NCBI RefSeq assembly: GCF_003111665.1
Contig: NZ_CP022188.1
Location: forward strand, 3,038,001-3,102,000
Direction of reading: 5' to 3'
DNA: 64,000 nucleotides
From: Parazoarcus communis
GTDB taxonomy: Bacteria; Pseudomonadota; Gammaproteobacteria; Burkholderiales; Rhodocyclaceae
In this document: positions 7,637-15,923 of the stretch, in pieces
Layout of the letters: each line of letters begins with the position of its first letter
Numbering within the stretch: position 1 is the first letter of the stretch
Position numbers and translations under genes: made by a program
Notes under the pieces: model-generated
What the model was told of the DNA's origin: nothing
Seen by the model: the letters and a program-made list of their open reading frames with translations, nothing else
The model's database searches: none

Positions 7637-10133
7637 TCTTGCCTGGCGTGATCTGCGCGGCGGCGGGCGCACGCTGTGGGTGTTCTGCGCCTGCCTGAGC
7701 CTGGGCGTGGCCTTGATTGCGGCCAGCGGCGGCCTGTACCGGCAGGTCAGCGAGAGCCTTCTTGCCGACACGCGGGCGCTGTTTGGGGGGGACCTCGAGG
7801 TGCGTGTGCGCGCCCCACTCGACGACGACATGCTCGAATGGATGCGGGCGCGCGGGGCGGTCTCGCGCCTGATCGAATTCCGCACCATGCTGATCACCGG
7901 GAATGGCGACGCCCAACTCGTCGAGCTGCAGAGCGTCGATGATGCCTACCCCTTGTACGGCACGCTGCGCTTCGCGCCCGAGCGTTCGCTGGAGGAGGCG
8001 ACTGCTGAACGCGACGGGCACCACGGCGTGGTGCTCGACCGTGTGCTGGCGGACCGGCTTGGCCTGGCGCCGGGAGACCGGATCGAGCTCGGCAATGCGA
8101 GCCTGGACGTGCGCGCCCTGATCGTGCGCCAGCCCGACCGCAGTCTGCGTGCGGACTGGAGCGGGCCGCCGGTGCTGATCTCGGCCGCAGCCCTGGATGC
8201 CACCGGTCTGCTGCAGCCTGGAAGCAGGCCCGCCTATCGCTACCGTGTGCGCACGGACGAGGTGCCGGATGCGTGGCGGATCGCTTTTCTCGACGCCTTC
8301 CCTGACAGTGAGGCTGAAGTGCGCACCTTCATCGAGCGCAATGCGCGCCTGGGCGAAGTTCTCGGTCAGATTGGTTCGGGCGTGCTGCTGATCGGCTTCA
8401 GCGCGCTGTTCATTGGTGGGCTGGGCGTGTTCAACAGCGTGCAGGCCTACCTGCAGGGCAAGCTCGGCACCCTGGCCACGCTGCGTGCGCTCGGCCTGCG
8501 CGATGGCCGGCTCGCGGCGGTCTATCTGCTGCAGGTCCTGATTCTGGGGGGCGCCTCTGCCGTGGTCGGGGCTCTGCTTGGCGGCGTCCTGGCGCTTGTC
8601 GGCACCGGCGTGGTGGCCGAGCGCCTGCCGCTGGCCGATGACTGGACCATGCTCATCGGTCCGTCGCTGATGGCCGTGCTGTTCGGTGTGGTCATCGCGC
8701 TGTTGTTCGCCTTGCCCGCGCTTGGGCGCGCGCTCACGGTGAATCCGGCTGCGCTCTTTCGCGGCGTACTCGGCGTGGTCACCCACACGCCTGCGCGCGC
8801 ATGGTGGCTGACGGCAGGCTGTGCGCTGGTCGCCGCCGCGCTGCTGCTGGTGGCGATGCCCGACCCCTTGCTCGGCGTCGCCTTCATCGCTGCGCTGTTG
8901 CTGGTCCTGGCGCTGCTCGAGGGCGGGGTGCGTCTGCTGCGCACGCTCGCACGGCGCCTGGCCGGGCATCCGGCGCTGGCTGGCCGCTTTACGTTGCGCA
9001 TCGCGCTGTCCGGCCTGTACCGGCCGGACTCTCCGCTTCGCCCCACGCTGCTGTCGCTGGGGTCGGCGCTGACCTTGCTCGTGGCCTCCACGCTGGTCGT
9101 CCATGCCTTGCTGCTGACCATCGAGGAGACCGTGCCCGAGCGGGCCCCGGCGCTGGTGTTCTACGACATCGGCGCGGCACAGAAGGACGAGTTCCGCGCG
9201 CTCGTCGAGGCCTCGCCCAGTCTGAGTCAGCTCGACCTCGCCCCGCTGGTGCTGGGTCGTCTGGCCGGCGTCGGCGACGAGGCGCTGCGCGACAGCACGG
9301 ACGCCCGGCGCCGCCTCGAAGCCAGCGACGAGCAGAAGATGAGTACGCTGCAGAACAACTTCGACCAGGTCGTCGTCACGCGCGGCAACTGGTGGCCGAA
9401 CGACTATCGCGGACCCGCTCTGGTCGCCATGGAGGACCGCGAGGCCGACCAGCTCGGGCTAAAGGTCGGCGACACGCTGCAATTCGACATCATGGGCGAG
9501 CGCGTGAGCGCGAAGCTGGCCGCGATCTATGCGCAGAAGCGCTTCCAGTCGCGCCTGTGGCTGGAGGCGATCTTCTCCGACGGCGTGCTGGACCCCTTCA
9601 TCACGCGTTACGTGGGCATGGCCTACATGGACGCGGGCGAGGCGGTCGCCGCCCAGAACCGGATTGCCGCAGCGCAGCCGAACGTCGTTACGGTGCGCAC
9701 CGCGATGCTGCTCGACGAGGCGCGCGCCATCCTCACCCGTGCCGCCGCGGCCCTGAGCGCGGTCGGCGGGGTCACCTTGCTGGCAAGCCTGCTGGTGCTG
9801 GTCAGCGTGGTTGCGGCGAGCCGTGTACGGCAGATCTACCTGGCGACCCTGCTGCATACCTTGGGCGCCCGCGTCGGCGCGATCCGTGCTGCGCTGCATC
9901 TGGAGTACCTGCTGCTGGCGCTCGTGACCACGGTGTTTGCGACCGCCGTCGGCAGTGCGTTGGCGGGGCTGTTGCTGCACTACCGACTGCAACTCGACAC
10001 TGCGCTCGGCTGGTGGATCGGGGGCCTGGTGGCTGCTGTGGTCAGCACTGTCGCCCTGAGCCTGGGTGCGCATCACCTCATGCGGCAACTTCGTCTGTCG
10101 CCTGCGGTGCTCTTGCGCGGCTTCGGCGCGTAG
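7620..10133 (+). CDS. FtsX-like ABC permease, YbbP type
   Basis: I choose ATG 7620 (837 residues), which overlaps the ATPase gene by 17 bases; the longer open frame from 7542 encodes only shadow sequence. The N-terminus 'SLAWRDLRGGGRTLW' followed by one helix is typical of YbbP. Next come a periplasmic domain of about 220 residues, a three-helix FtsX block (about residues 255-390), further helices around residues 400-470, a second periplasmic domain, and a final FtsX block ending 'SPAVLLRGFGA'. This duplicated FtsX layout of about 800-850 residues is the usual size for YbbP-like permeases. It should work with the preceding ATPase; the cargo is unknown. Confidence 0.9.
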   Translation: MRSLLSLAWRDLRGGGRTLWVFCACLSLGVALIAASGGLYRQVSESLLADTRALFGGDLEVRVRAPLDDDMLEWMRARGAVSRLIEFRTMLITGNGDAQLVELQSVDDAYPLYGTLRFAPERSLEEATAERDGHHGVVLDRVLADRLGLAPGDRIELGNASLDVRALIVRQPDRSLRADWSGPPVLISAAALDATGLLQPGSRPAYRYRVRTDEVPDAWRIAFLDAFPDSEAEVRTFIERNARLGEVLGQIGSGVLLIGFSALFIGGLGVFNSVQAYLQGKLGTLATLRALGLRDGRLAAVYLLQVLILGGASAVVGALLGGVLALVGTGVVAERLPLADDWTMLIGPSLMAVLFGVVIALLFALPALGRALTVNPAALFRGVLGVVTHTPARAWWLTAGCALVAAALLLVAMPDPLLGVAFIAALLLVLALLEGGVRLLRTLARRLAGHPALAGRFTLRIALSGLYRPDSPLRPTLLSLGSALTLLVASTLVVHALLLTIEETVPERAPALVFYDIGAAQKDEFRALVEASPSLSQLDLAPLVLGRLAGVGDEALRDSTDARRRLEASDEQKMSTLQNNFDQVVVTRGNWWPNDYRGPALVAMEDREADQLGLKVGDTLQFDIMGERVSAKLAAIYAQKRFQSRLWLEAIFSDGVLDPFITRYVGMAYMDAGEAVAAQNRIAAAQPNVVTVRTAMLLDEARAILTRAAAALSAVGGVTLLASLLVLVSVVAASRVRQIYLATLLHTLGARVGAIRAALHLEYLLLALVTTVFATAVGSALAGLLLHYRLQLDTALGWWIGGLVAAVVSTVALSLGAHHLMRQLRLSPAVLLRGFGA

Positions 10134-10610
10134 GGGAGGGGGCTCGGTCGCGCTCGAAGGTGTCGGGCGCGGCAATCAAAGGTGGGCGCTGCGCGACACA
10201 CCCGGACCCGACACGTCGGTCACCCCCTGCAGATGTCATCCCATGCTTTTCAACGCATTCCTTCGACAGCCGACGCTGTCCGGCGCCGCTGGCACGAACA
10301 AGGGATGTGCACGCAGCCGACTCTGAAGGGTTATGCTTTATGCAATGCGGGGAATCTCAAGGTCCGGTTGTTCAGTGCTGTTTGCAAGGTCAGACGGGTC
10401 GCCTTTGCTGCGCAGGAACCGTTCATTGATCCTGGCCCAGGCGTGACGCCAGCATGATGAGGATCCTCCCGTCGTGCAGATGGAAGCGTGTCTGATGATC
10501 GGGCAGTGCGGTCTGGCAGCCCGACCCCAAATTTTTCTGCATCCTTTTGCGAGTGTGTTCGTCTCCATAAGTGAGATGCTTCAACGGATGGTCCAGTCAA
10601 GGAGTTTGAG
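10134..10610. other. 477-base intergenic region upstream of the ArsP-type permease
   Basis: I find no convincing gene here. The longest plus-strand frame (about 91 codons from 10182) has no family resemblance and no ribosome-binding site. The only clear signal is AAGGAG at 10600-10605, which serves the permease start at 10611. Any regulator binding site would be expected in this stretch, but I cannot recognise one. Confidence 0.4.
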
Positions 10611-11930
10611 ATGACCACGCGATTGCGCGAGCTGTACGCCAGCAATACTCGTGAAGGCAACCTGCTTTTCTTCATGCTGGCGGTTTTTCTGCTGATTTAC
10701 TTTGTTCCCGCCGGAACGACCCGCTTCGACAATGCCGTCCTCGAGGCCGTTCGCCTGACCAACTGGTACGCCAGAGAGCACGTCATTCTGTGTTTGCTGC
10801 CTGCCTTCCTGATTGCCGGTGCAATGTCGGCGTATATCAGCCAGGGGGCCGTCATGCGTTACCTGGGGCCCGAGGCGTCAAAGCCCGTGGCCTTTGGCGT
10901 GGCATCGGTTTCGGGCACGCTGCTTGCGGTCTGTTCGTGCACGGTCCTGCCCTTGTTCGGTGGCATCTACAAGCGCGGCGCGGGGCTGGGGGCGGCGATT
11001 GCATTCCTTTATTCAGGACCTGCCATCAATATCATGGCTGTCGTCGTCACCGCCAAGGTGCTGGGGGCCGAGATGGGGATTGCCCGTGCGGTCGGGGCCA
11101 TCCTGTTTGCACTGGTCATTGGCACGATCATGCACCTGATCTATCGCAAGGAAGAGGCGCAGCGAACGGTCAAGAACAGTCGCGGATTTGGTGGCGATGA
11201 CACAGACAAGCCCATGAGTGTGATTGCGGTCTTTTTCGCACTGATGGTCGGGGTGCTGGTCTTTGCCAACTGGGCTGCTGCCGACAGCGAAACCTGGATG
11301 CAGATTTACGCATGGAAGTGGCAGATTACGGCACTGCTCTCCGCGGCCCTGGCGGGCCTGCTGATCTGGCGCTGGCACTGGCCTGTCAATCAGTTGCTGA
11401 TGCTCACTGCTGCAGTTGTGATTGCGGCTGTGATCGTGCCGAGCGCACCAGAGCTGCCCTTTGCCATCGGTATTGCGGGCCTGATGATCATTTCGGCACT
11501 GCGCGAGCAGGATCGCGAGTGGTCGATACAGAGCTGGGATTTCGCCAAGCAGATTCTGCCGCTGCTGCTGGGTGGGGTTTTCGTTGCGGGCTTCGCGCTG
11601 GGCCGTCCCGGTCACGAGGGCATCATTCCCTCGGAATGGGTCGCGGCGGCTGTGGGCGACAACACACTGAGCTCCACCATCATCGCCTCGGTCCTGGGCG
11701 CGCTGATGTACTTTTCGACCCTGACCGAAGTCCCTATCGTTGACGCACTGATGGGGGCGGGTATGGGCAAAGGGCCGGCGCTGGCGCTCCTGCTGGCAGG
11801 GCCCGCGCTGTCCTTGCCGAACATGCTGGTGATCCGCACCATTCTTGGTACGGAGAAAACAGCAGTCTATTGTGCGTTGGTCGTGGTGATGGCGACCATC
11901 ACCGGCTTCGTTTATGGCAACTGGTCCTGA
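10611..11930 (+). CDS. ArsP/YraQ-type (DUF318) permease
   Basis: The 439-residue membrane protein starts behind AAGGAG. It has two homologous halves of several helices joined by a basic cytoplasmic loop near residue 180-200. The family hallmark 'VCSCTVLPLFGG' near residue 104 contains the CxC pair, followed by 'FLYSGPAINIM'; the second half ends with 'LAGPALSLPNM', the matching repeat. This is the ArsP_1 (DUF318) family. Characterised members export trivalent organoarsenicals, while others are linked to metal or sulfur chemistry. A gene for a small CxxC thioredoxin-fold protein follows after 39 bases, a pairing common for this family. The substrate here is uncertain. Confidence 0.85.
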   Translation: MTTRLRELYASNTREGNLLFFMLAVFLLIYFVPAGTTRFDNAVLEAVRLTNWYAREHVILCLLPAFLIAGAMSAYISQGAVMRYLGPEASKPVAFGVASVSGTLLAVCSCTVLPLFGGIYKRGAGLGAAIAFLYSGPAINIMAVVVTAKVLGAEMGIARAVGAILFALVIGTIMHLIYRKEEAQRTVKNSRGFGGDDTDKPMSVIAVFFALMVGVLVFANWAAADSETWMQIYAWKWQITALLSAALAGLLIWRWHWPVNQLLMLTAAVVIAAVIVPSAPELPFAIGIAGLMIISALREQDREWSIQSWDFAKQILPLLLGGVFVAGFALGRPGHEGIIPSEWVAAAVGDNTLSSTIIASVLGALMYFSTLTEVPIVDALMGAGMGKGPALALLLAGPALSLPNMLVIRTILGTEKTAVYCALVVVMATITGFVYGNWS

Positions 11931-11969
11931 TTCCTTCAACCAGATCTATGGCAACAGTGAGGAAAGAAA

Positions 11970-12200
11970 ATGAAATTCACGGTCTACGGCAGCGGCTGTG
12001 CCAAATGCAAACAGCTGACGGCAAATGCAGAAGAAGCGGCAAATGCGAAAGGCCTTGAATACGAGGTCGAGAAGGTGACCGATACCAATGCCATCATCGA
12101 TGCGGGCATCATGCGCACCCCGGCACTGGCGATCGATGGAGAGATCGTAATTGAGGGCAAGGTTGCTACTGCAGCCGAGGTCCAGCAGTTACTGGCTTGA
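11970..12200 (+). CDS. small thioredoxin-fold redox protein (CxxC)
   Basis: The 76-residue protein starts behind GAGGAAAG. Its fold signature is a beta strand 'KFTVYGSGC' ending in the active-site C-A-K-C at about residues 10-13, then a cis-Pro motif 'MRTPALAIDG' and a C-terminal helix. This matches the 'redox-active disulfide protein 2' type often encoded after DUF318 permeases. It lies 39 bases downstream of the permease and is probably co-transcribed with it. It may reduce the permease's Cys pair or carry the metalloid to it; both are inferences. Confidence 0.88.
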   Translation: MKFTVYGSGCAKCKQLTANAEEAANAKGLEYEVEKVTDTNAIIDAGIMRTPALAIDGEIVIEGKVATAAEVQQLLA

Positions 12201-12207
12201 GCTTTAT

Positions 12208-12240
12208 GGGGCGGATTCAAGTCTGACTTGAGTCTGCCCC
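12208..12240 (+). terminator. strong hairpin after the permease/thioredoxin operon
   Basis: Two 16-base arms (12208-12223 and 12225-12240) pair almost completely, from GGGGC at the outside to TCAAGTC at the inside, with only two G-T type pairs; the tip will open into a loop. It begins 8 bases after the stop codon. There is no T-run afterwards, so it may be an mRNA 3' stabiliser or a factor-assisted terminator. It could also serve the convergent lyase gene. Confidence 0.5.
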
Positions 12241-12354
12241 CGTCGTTGCGCGCCGCCTGGTGCAACGAAGGGGGTACGCCGCTTCTTCGCCATTGCACCC
12301 GGATGGAGTGGTGGAACAGGGGAGAACCGGCCGCACCAAAGCGGCCGGAATCAA

Positions 12355-13215
12355 TCAGCTGTACCGTTTGTCGAGGGCATCCCATTCGGGTTTTCCGACC
12401 AGGCGCTGACGTTCGGAAAATGGCGTGACAAGGCCGCTGGATTCGAGGAGCTGTTTCTCGTCGCGCAGCACGGTCAGCGCCTTCTGCATGCCGATCACGG
12501 CACCCTGCAGCGCGGCATTGGCATAGAGCACGATGCCGAAACCCAGTTCGCCGAGTTCGGTTGCGCTGAAGATCGGCGTCTTGCCGCCGATCACCATGTT
12601 CATCAGTTGCGGTGTGGACAGGCGTTGCGGCAAGGCGCGAATCTCCTCCGCTGTCGTCACTGCTTCGACGAAGAGGATGTCGGCACCGGCCTCGGCGAAT
12701 TTCTGCGCGCGCTCGACGGCGGCCTCGAAACCATGCACGGCAGCGGCGTCGGTGCGCGCCATGATCAGCAGATTTTCGTCGCGGCGGGCGTCGACTGCAG
12801 CCTTGATCTTGCTCACCGCTTCCTCGGTCGAGATCACATCCTTGCCGTTGAAGTGACCGCAGCGCTTGGGCGCCACCTGGTCTTCGAGCTGAATGCAGTC
12901 GGCCCCGGCACGCTCCAGCGTGCGCACCGTGTGGTAGACGTTGAGTGCATTGCCGAAGCCGGTGTCGGCATCAACGATGAGCGGCAGTTCGACGGCATCG
13001 CGGATGCGCGCCGTGTGGTCGGCTATCTCGGCGAGGCCCATGAAACCCTGATCGGGCATGCCGTACCACATGTTGGTGACACCGGCGCCGGTAATGTAGA
13101 TGGCCTCGTAGCCAAGATCGGCAATGACGCGGGCCGACAGCGCATTGAACGCGCCCGGCACAATGACGCCGCGCTTGGCGGCAACCAGTTCCTTGAGTTT
13201 CTTACGGGTCGACAC
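12355..13215 (-). CDS. isocitrate lyase/PEP mutase-family lyase (2-methylisocitrate lyase or oxaloacetate decarboxylase-like)
   Basis: I place the start at GTG 13215 (286 residues) because AAGGA lies 7 bases upstream and the family's 'RKKLKELVAAKRGVIVPGAF' opening follows. The TIM-barrel motifs are present: 'DADTGFGN' for metal binding, 'QLEDQVAPKRCGH' with the KRCGH active-site loop that marks the lyases of this superfamily, and 'IMARTDA'. The KRCGH Cys argues for a carbon-carbon lyase rather than a phosphonomutase. PrpB normally sits in a prp operon, which is absent here, so the exact substrate is open; annotation pipelines often call such proteins oxaloacetate decarboxylase. It is convergent with the thioredoxin-like gene and is the last chromosomal gene before the island. 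Confidence 0.82.
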   Translation of the reverse strand: MSTRKKLKELVAAKRGVIVPGAFNALSARVIADLGYEAIYITGAGVTNMWYGMPDQGFMGLAEIADHTARIRDAVELPLIVDADTGFGNALNVYHTVRTLERAGADCIQLEDQVAPKRCGHFNGKDVISTEEAVSKIKAAVDARRDENLLIMARTDAAAVHGFEAAVERAQKFAEAGADILFVEAVTTAEEIRALPQRLSTPQLMNMVIGGKTPIFSATELGELGFGIVLYANAALQGAVIGMQKALTVLRDEKQLLESSGLVTPFSERQRLVGKPEWDALDKRYS

Positions 13216-13697
13216 GGTGAATTCCTTGTTCTGAACCAATCGCTGGGCACACGCACCCAGTATTCCATCAGCAAGCGGGCTGGTTCGCACCGACTTTGAA
13301 CTGAGGCCCGAAGCTTAGACGAACTTCATAGGGTCAGTTCAAACAGGCGGCGATTCAATCTGAGGAAGCCACCTGAACACGCGGGTTTCGCCGTGAACAC
13401 AGTGATGACCATGGAGGTCATCCGATACCAGGGCCGACCGGGGGCTGGGCGATTATGCGGCCAGCCCACGCCAAGAGACCTCAGGCAATCTTGCGGTGAG
13501 ATCCAAGGGCAGTAGCGTCCGCTCCCTGATCCCCTGAGAAGCTAAGGGTGCCGTGGGTGACGATAGCCCGACCCCAAAAACGAAAATCCCCACTCAGTCC
13601 AGGACAGGCGGGGCGCGTGGTAACTGCGTGGGGTGTATCAGCCAGGCTGACTATCCAGAGTTTCAGTGCTGACGGGGCAATCAATGTCAGTGTGGAA
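13216..13697. other. intergenic chromosomal stretch left of the island junction
   Basis: No gene is recognisable. There are two clean hairpins: GATGACC/GGTCATC (13404-13410 and 13416-13422) and GGGCTGG/CCAGCCC (13442-13448 and 13461-13467). Short frames on both strands around 13481-13730 have no recognisable homology. Before integration this DNA would have lain directly next to the tRNA-Ser 3' end. Confidence 0.45.
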
Positions 13698-13717
13698 ACT
13701 GGCGGAGAGGGCGGGAT
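13698..13717 (+). repeat. island end repeat (attL/attR-type), copy of tRNA-Ser 3' end
   Basis: The 20 bases here are identical, in the same orientation, to 61106-61125. There they form the CCA tail, discriminator, acceptor stem and part of the T arm of tRNA-Ser. This is the standard footprint left by a tyrosine-recombinase element that integrates at a tRNA 3' end. The two copies lie 47.4 kb apart and bracket the defence gene cluster. Confidence 0.85.
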
Positions 13718-14094
13718 GCCTCGGGTTTAAAAATAAACACTTTAAAAACAGCATTTTAAACAAATATTCTTCGATTTTGTAACACCGCAATGTAACACCA
13801 GCAGCACAGTAGGGATCGCATAAGCATAGCGGTGCTGCAAGTTGTTCTTGGCGAGATTACGGGGGTGGGGGGCGTGTTCGGCGACTAGGATCGTCACCTG
13901 GAGGTAGCGGTTGGCAGCGATTCATAGGGCCCCTGACGGCCGATGAAATGGCTCGAAGCTGGCATATGGGGCGCCAGTTCGTGAGACTGATCGAGATGCT
14001 TTATCAGGGGTGATGAGGATGAAGTCATTCTTCGACACGACCATGGAGTATGCACAAACGATAGAATGACGGCCTCCCTTGAGCTGGCGCATTC
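13718..14094. other. AT-rich island left end, no gene
   Basis: Immediately inside the repeat the DNA is strikingly AT-rich (about 13727-13780). It holds two copies of TGTAACACC (13778-13786 and 13791-13799, centres 13 bp apart). The same 9-mer occurs at 61034-61042, and its inverse (8 of 9) abuts the other end repeat at 61100-61107. These may be arm-type integrase sites. From 13800 to 14094 I see no gene; the jetA promoter should be here. Confidence 0.5.
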
Positions 14095-15351
14095 ATGGCT
14101 TCACCCCGCACCCTTACGTATTCGCTGTACACCCACTGGGATGTCGTCGAGTCGCTGGTTCCCCTGACAAGGGATTTTCCGGCGTTCGATTCTCAACAGC
14201 TCCTGTCGGTTATCGCGCGTGCAAATCCTGCGCTCGATTCCGCCCAGCGTGATGAGGTGCTGCGGCAGATGGTGAGCTCAGACCTGTTGCGACTATTGCC
14301 GCGCGGCAATGCGCTGGAGCTCCATCCGTTGGTTCTTGAGTTTGTGCGTGGTTTGACGCGCGAGCATGACCTTGGCTTGTCGGAGGTGCTGCGCGCTCGA
14401 GTCGATGCCATCAAGGATGCGACGGCACGCCTTGCTGACGGGGTGTCGTCCAATCAGTCGGATTCGATGCGCGGTGGAGCGCAAAAGCTCTCAGAACTGT
14501 TCCGCCAGATCAGCCAGCAGCTCGATCAGGACCGACACGCGATACTCGAGTTGGCCGAACGGGCGAAATCGGCGGATGCCAATCTGCCTCTTTCACGACG
14601 CTATGCGGAGGTGCTCGAAGCCTATGACAGCTATGTCGAGCCCATGGCCGAAATGATGGACAGTGGCCCGAGCGGTACTTTTTATCGTCATCTTGAGAAT
14701 GCTGAGCAGGCGCTCGACGTTGCGGTCGATACCCTGGAGGTGCGCGGCGCGCTCTACACACATCGGCTGGCCATGCGGCAGGTGGCGTTTCAGGCAAAGG
14801 AGTTGCGCCGGCTCGGCCGTGAAGTGCTCAAACAGTGCAGCGACACGCTTTTGCCACTGCGTGAGGAGCTTCGGCAACACAACGCATTGTCTGCGGCGAT
14901 TAGTCACTTGCTGGGCCAGGTGCGCAAACGTGGCCTGCGTCGTACCTTGCGAAGCGCCACCTTGCCTCTTTGGCAGCGCGACATGCAACGCCGAGTCACG
15001 GTCGGAAACGAAGTGCTCACGCTGATGAGCGAGGCCCTCAACTATGTACCGGACACGGTTGCGTTTCCAGAAGAGGATGGGGGCAGTAAAGAGCCCCTGT
15101 TCGATCTCGTTGATGAGGGTTCGCTGTTGGCTGCCTTGCGCCGCGACGCTCCCATCGACAATCTGCTGGAATGGCTACATCGCCAGTATCCGCAGTGGAA
15201 CGATGCCACAACCTTGCGGCTTTACCATGAGATCGTGCAGCAGCCTCAGTGGCGAGCTGATCAGCCGGAAAGCCCTGTCTCACAAACGCTCAACACCGTG
15301 CGGGTGAGGCTCCATCCGCATCGAATCCTGGCCTCAAACGATCCAGCATGA
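14095..15351 (+). CDS. jetA: Wadjet subunit JetA (MukF/kleisin-like)
   Basis: The 418-residue protein starts with a winged-helix-like region (about residues 10-100). A long helical region and a C-terminal domain follow, as expected of the kleisin-type subunit of MukBEF-like condensins. The assignment rests mainly on position: it is the first of four tightly overlapping genes in the JetA-B-C-D order, and the later two are recognisable by motif. In Wadjet, JetA bridges the JetC ATPase heads and holds JetB dimers in a complex that extrudes DNA loops and has closed plasmids cut. The stop overlaps the jetB start by ATGA. No strong ribosome-binding site precedes the ATG. Confidence 0.82.
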   Translation: MASPRTLTYSLYTHWDVVESLVPLTRDFPAFDSQQLLSVIARANPALDSAQRDEVLRQMVSSDLLRLLPRGNALELHPLVLEFVRGLTREHDLGLSEVLRARVDAIKDATARLADGVSSNQSDSMRGGAQKLSELFRQISQQLDQDRHAILELAERAKSADANLPLSRRYAEVLEAYDSYVEPMAEMMDSGPSGTFYRHLENAEQALDVAVDTLEVRGALYTHRLAMRQVAFQAKELRRLGREVLKQCSDTLLPLREELRQHNALSAAISHLLGQVRKRGLRRTLRSATLPLWQRDMQRRVTVGNEVLTLMSEALNYVPDTVAFPEEDGGSKEPLFDLVDEGSLLAALRRDAPIDNLLEWLHRQYPQWNDATTLRLYHEIVQQPQWRADQPESPVSQTLNTVRVRLHPHRILASNDPA

Positions 15352-15923
15352 ATACCACCGTCACAATCGACCTGAACCGTCTGCCATCGCTGGCCGATCT
15401 GTTTGCGCAGTTCAACGCGGGCAAGCATCTCAATCGCGTTGGCAACCACAGCCTTTGGGCTGAGCTCGAACGAGAGCAGGCCCAATATGAAGCGCTCTTT
15501 GCCGCCCTTGGCTATGCGCTGAAGATCGATGGCAGGGGGTTTGCATGGTTTCACGTTGAAGAAAGCTCGCAGAACGTCTCGAAGACAACGCGGCAACTCG
15601 CTTTGCTTTTGATGCTCATTTTCGAGTTCAAGGCGGACGCAGGCGTTCATCTTGCGAAGTTCACCGACTGGGTCATCGACCAAGGCCTTTTTGATGCCTT
15701 GATCGAGAAGAACGAGATGCTCCTCAAGGCAGAGAACCTCGCCGACGTCGAGTCGCTTGCACAGGTGATGCGTGCAGCGTCGAACTACGGCTTTGCGACT
15801 GCAGACCAAGGCGGATGGCGCCTGCTGCCCGCCGTGTTCCGTTACCTGGACCGGTTCGAGGAGTTGGCTCGGAAGGCGCCGGATGAGCCCGGTGATGATG
15901 AGGTTGAGGAGGCCGAGTTGTGA
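15348..15923 (+). CDS. jetB: Wadjet subunit JetB (MukE/kite-like)
   Basis: The 191-residue acidic protein has the size and helix-strand pattern of MukE-like kite subunits (DUF4194-type). A central block around 'LLMLIFEFKADAG' and a tail of Glu/Asp residues are visible. It overlaps jetA by ATGA and jetC by GTGA, so the three are translationally coupled. In the complex it dimerises on the JetA kleisin. The family is identified mostly from gene order, length and general fold features, since there is no catalytic motif to check. Confidence 0.8.
   Translation: MNTTVTIDLNRLPSLADLFAQFNAGKHLNRVGNHSLWAELEREQAQYEALFAALGYALKIDGRGFAWFHVEESSQNVSKTTRQLALLLMLIFEFKADAGVHLAKFTDWVIDQGLFDALIEKNEMLLKAENLADVESLAQVMRAASNYGFATADQGGWRLLPAVFRYLDRFEELARKAPDEPGDDEVEEAEL

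Noticed and set aside
7587..9104. 505-codon open frame on the minus strand opposite the YbbP-type permease
   Set aside because: The composition is typical of antisense shadow sequence (Gln/Arg/His-rich), and the permease on the other strand is well supported.
10182..10457. 91-codon plus-strand frame before the ArsP-type permease
   Set aside because: There is no ribosome-binding site, no family resemblance and no conserved motif.
13481..13730. short frames on both strands near the left island repeat, considered as a transposase or integrase relic
   Set aside because: No stretch resembles a transposase or recombinase well enough to name it.
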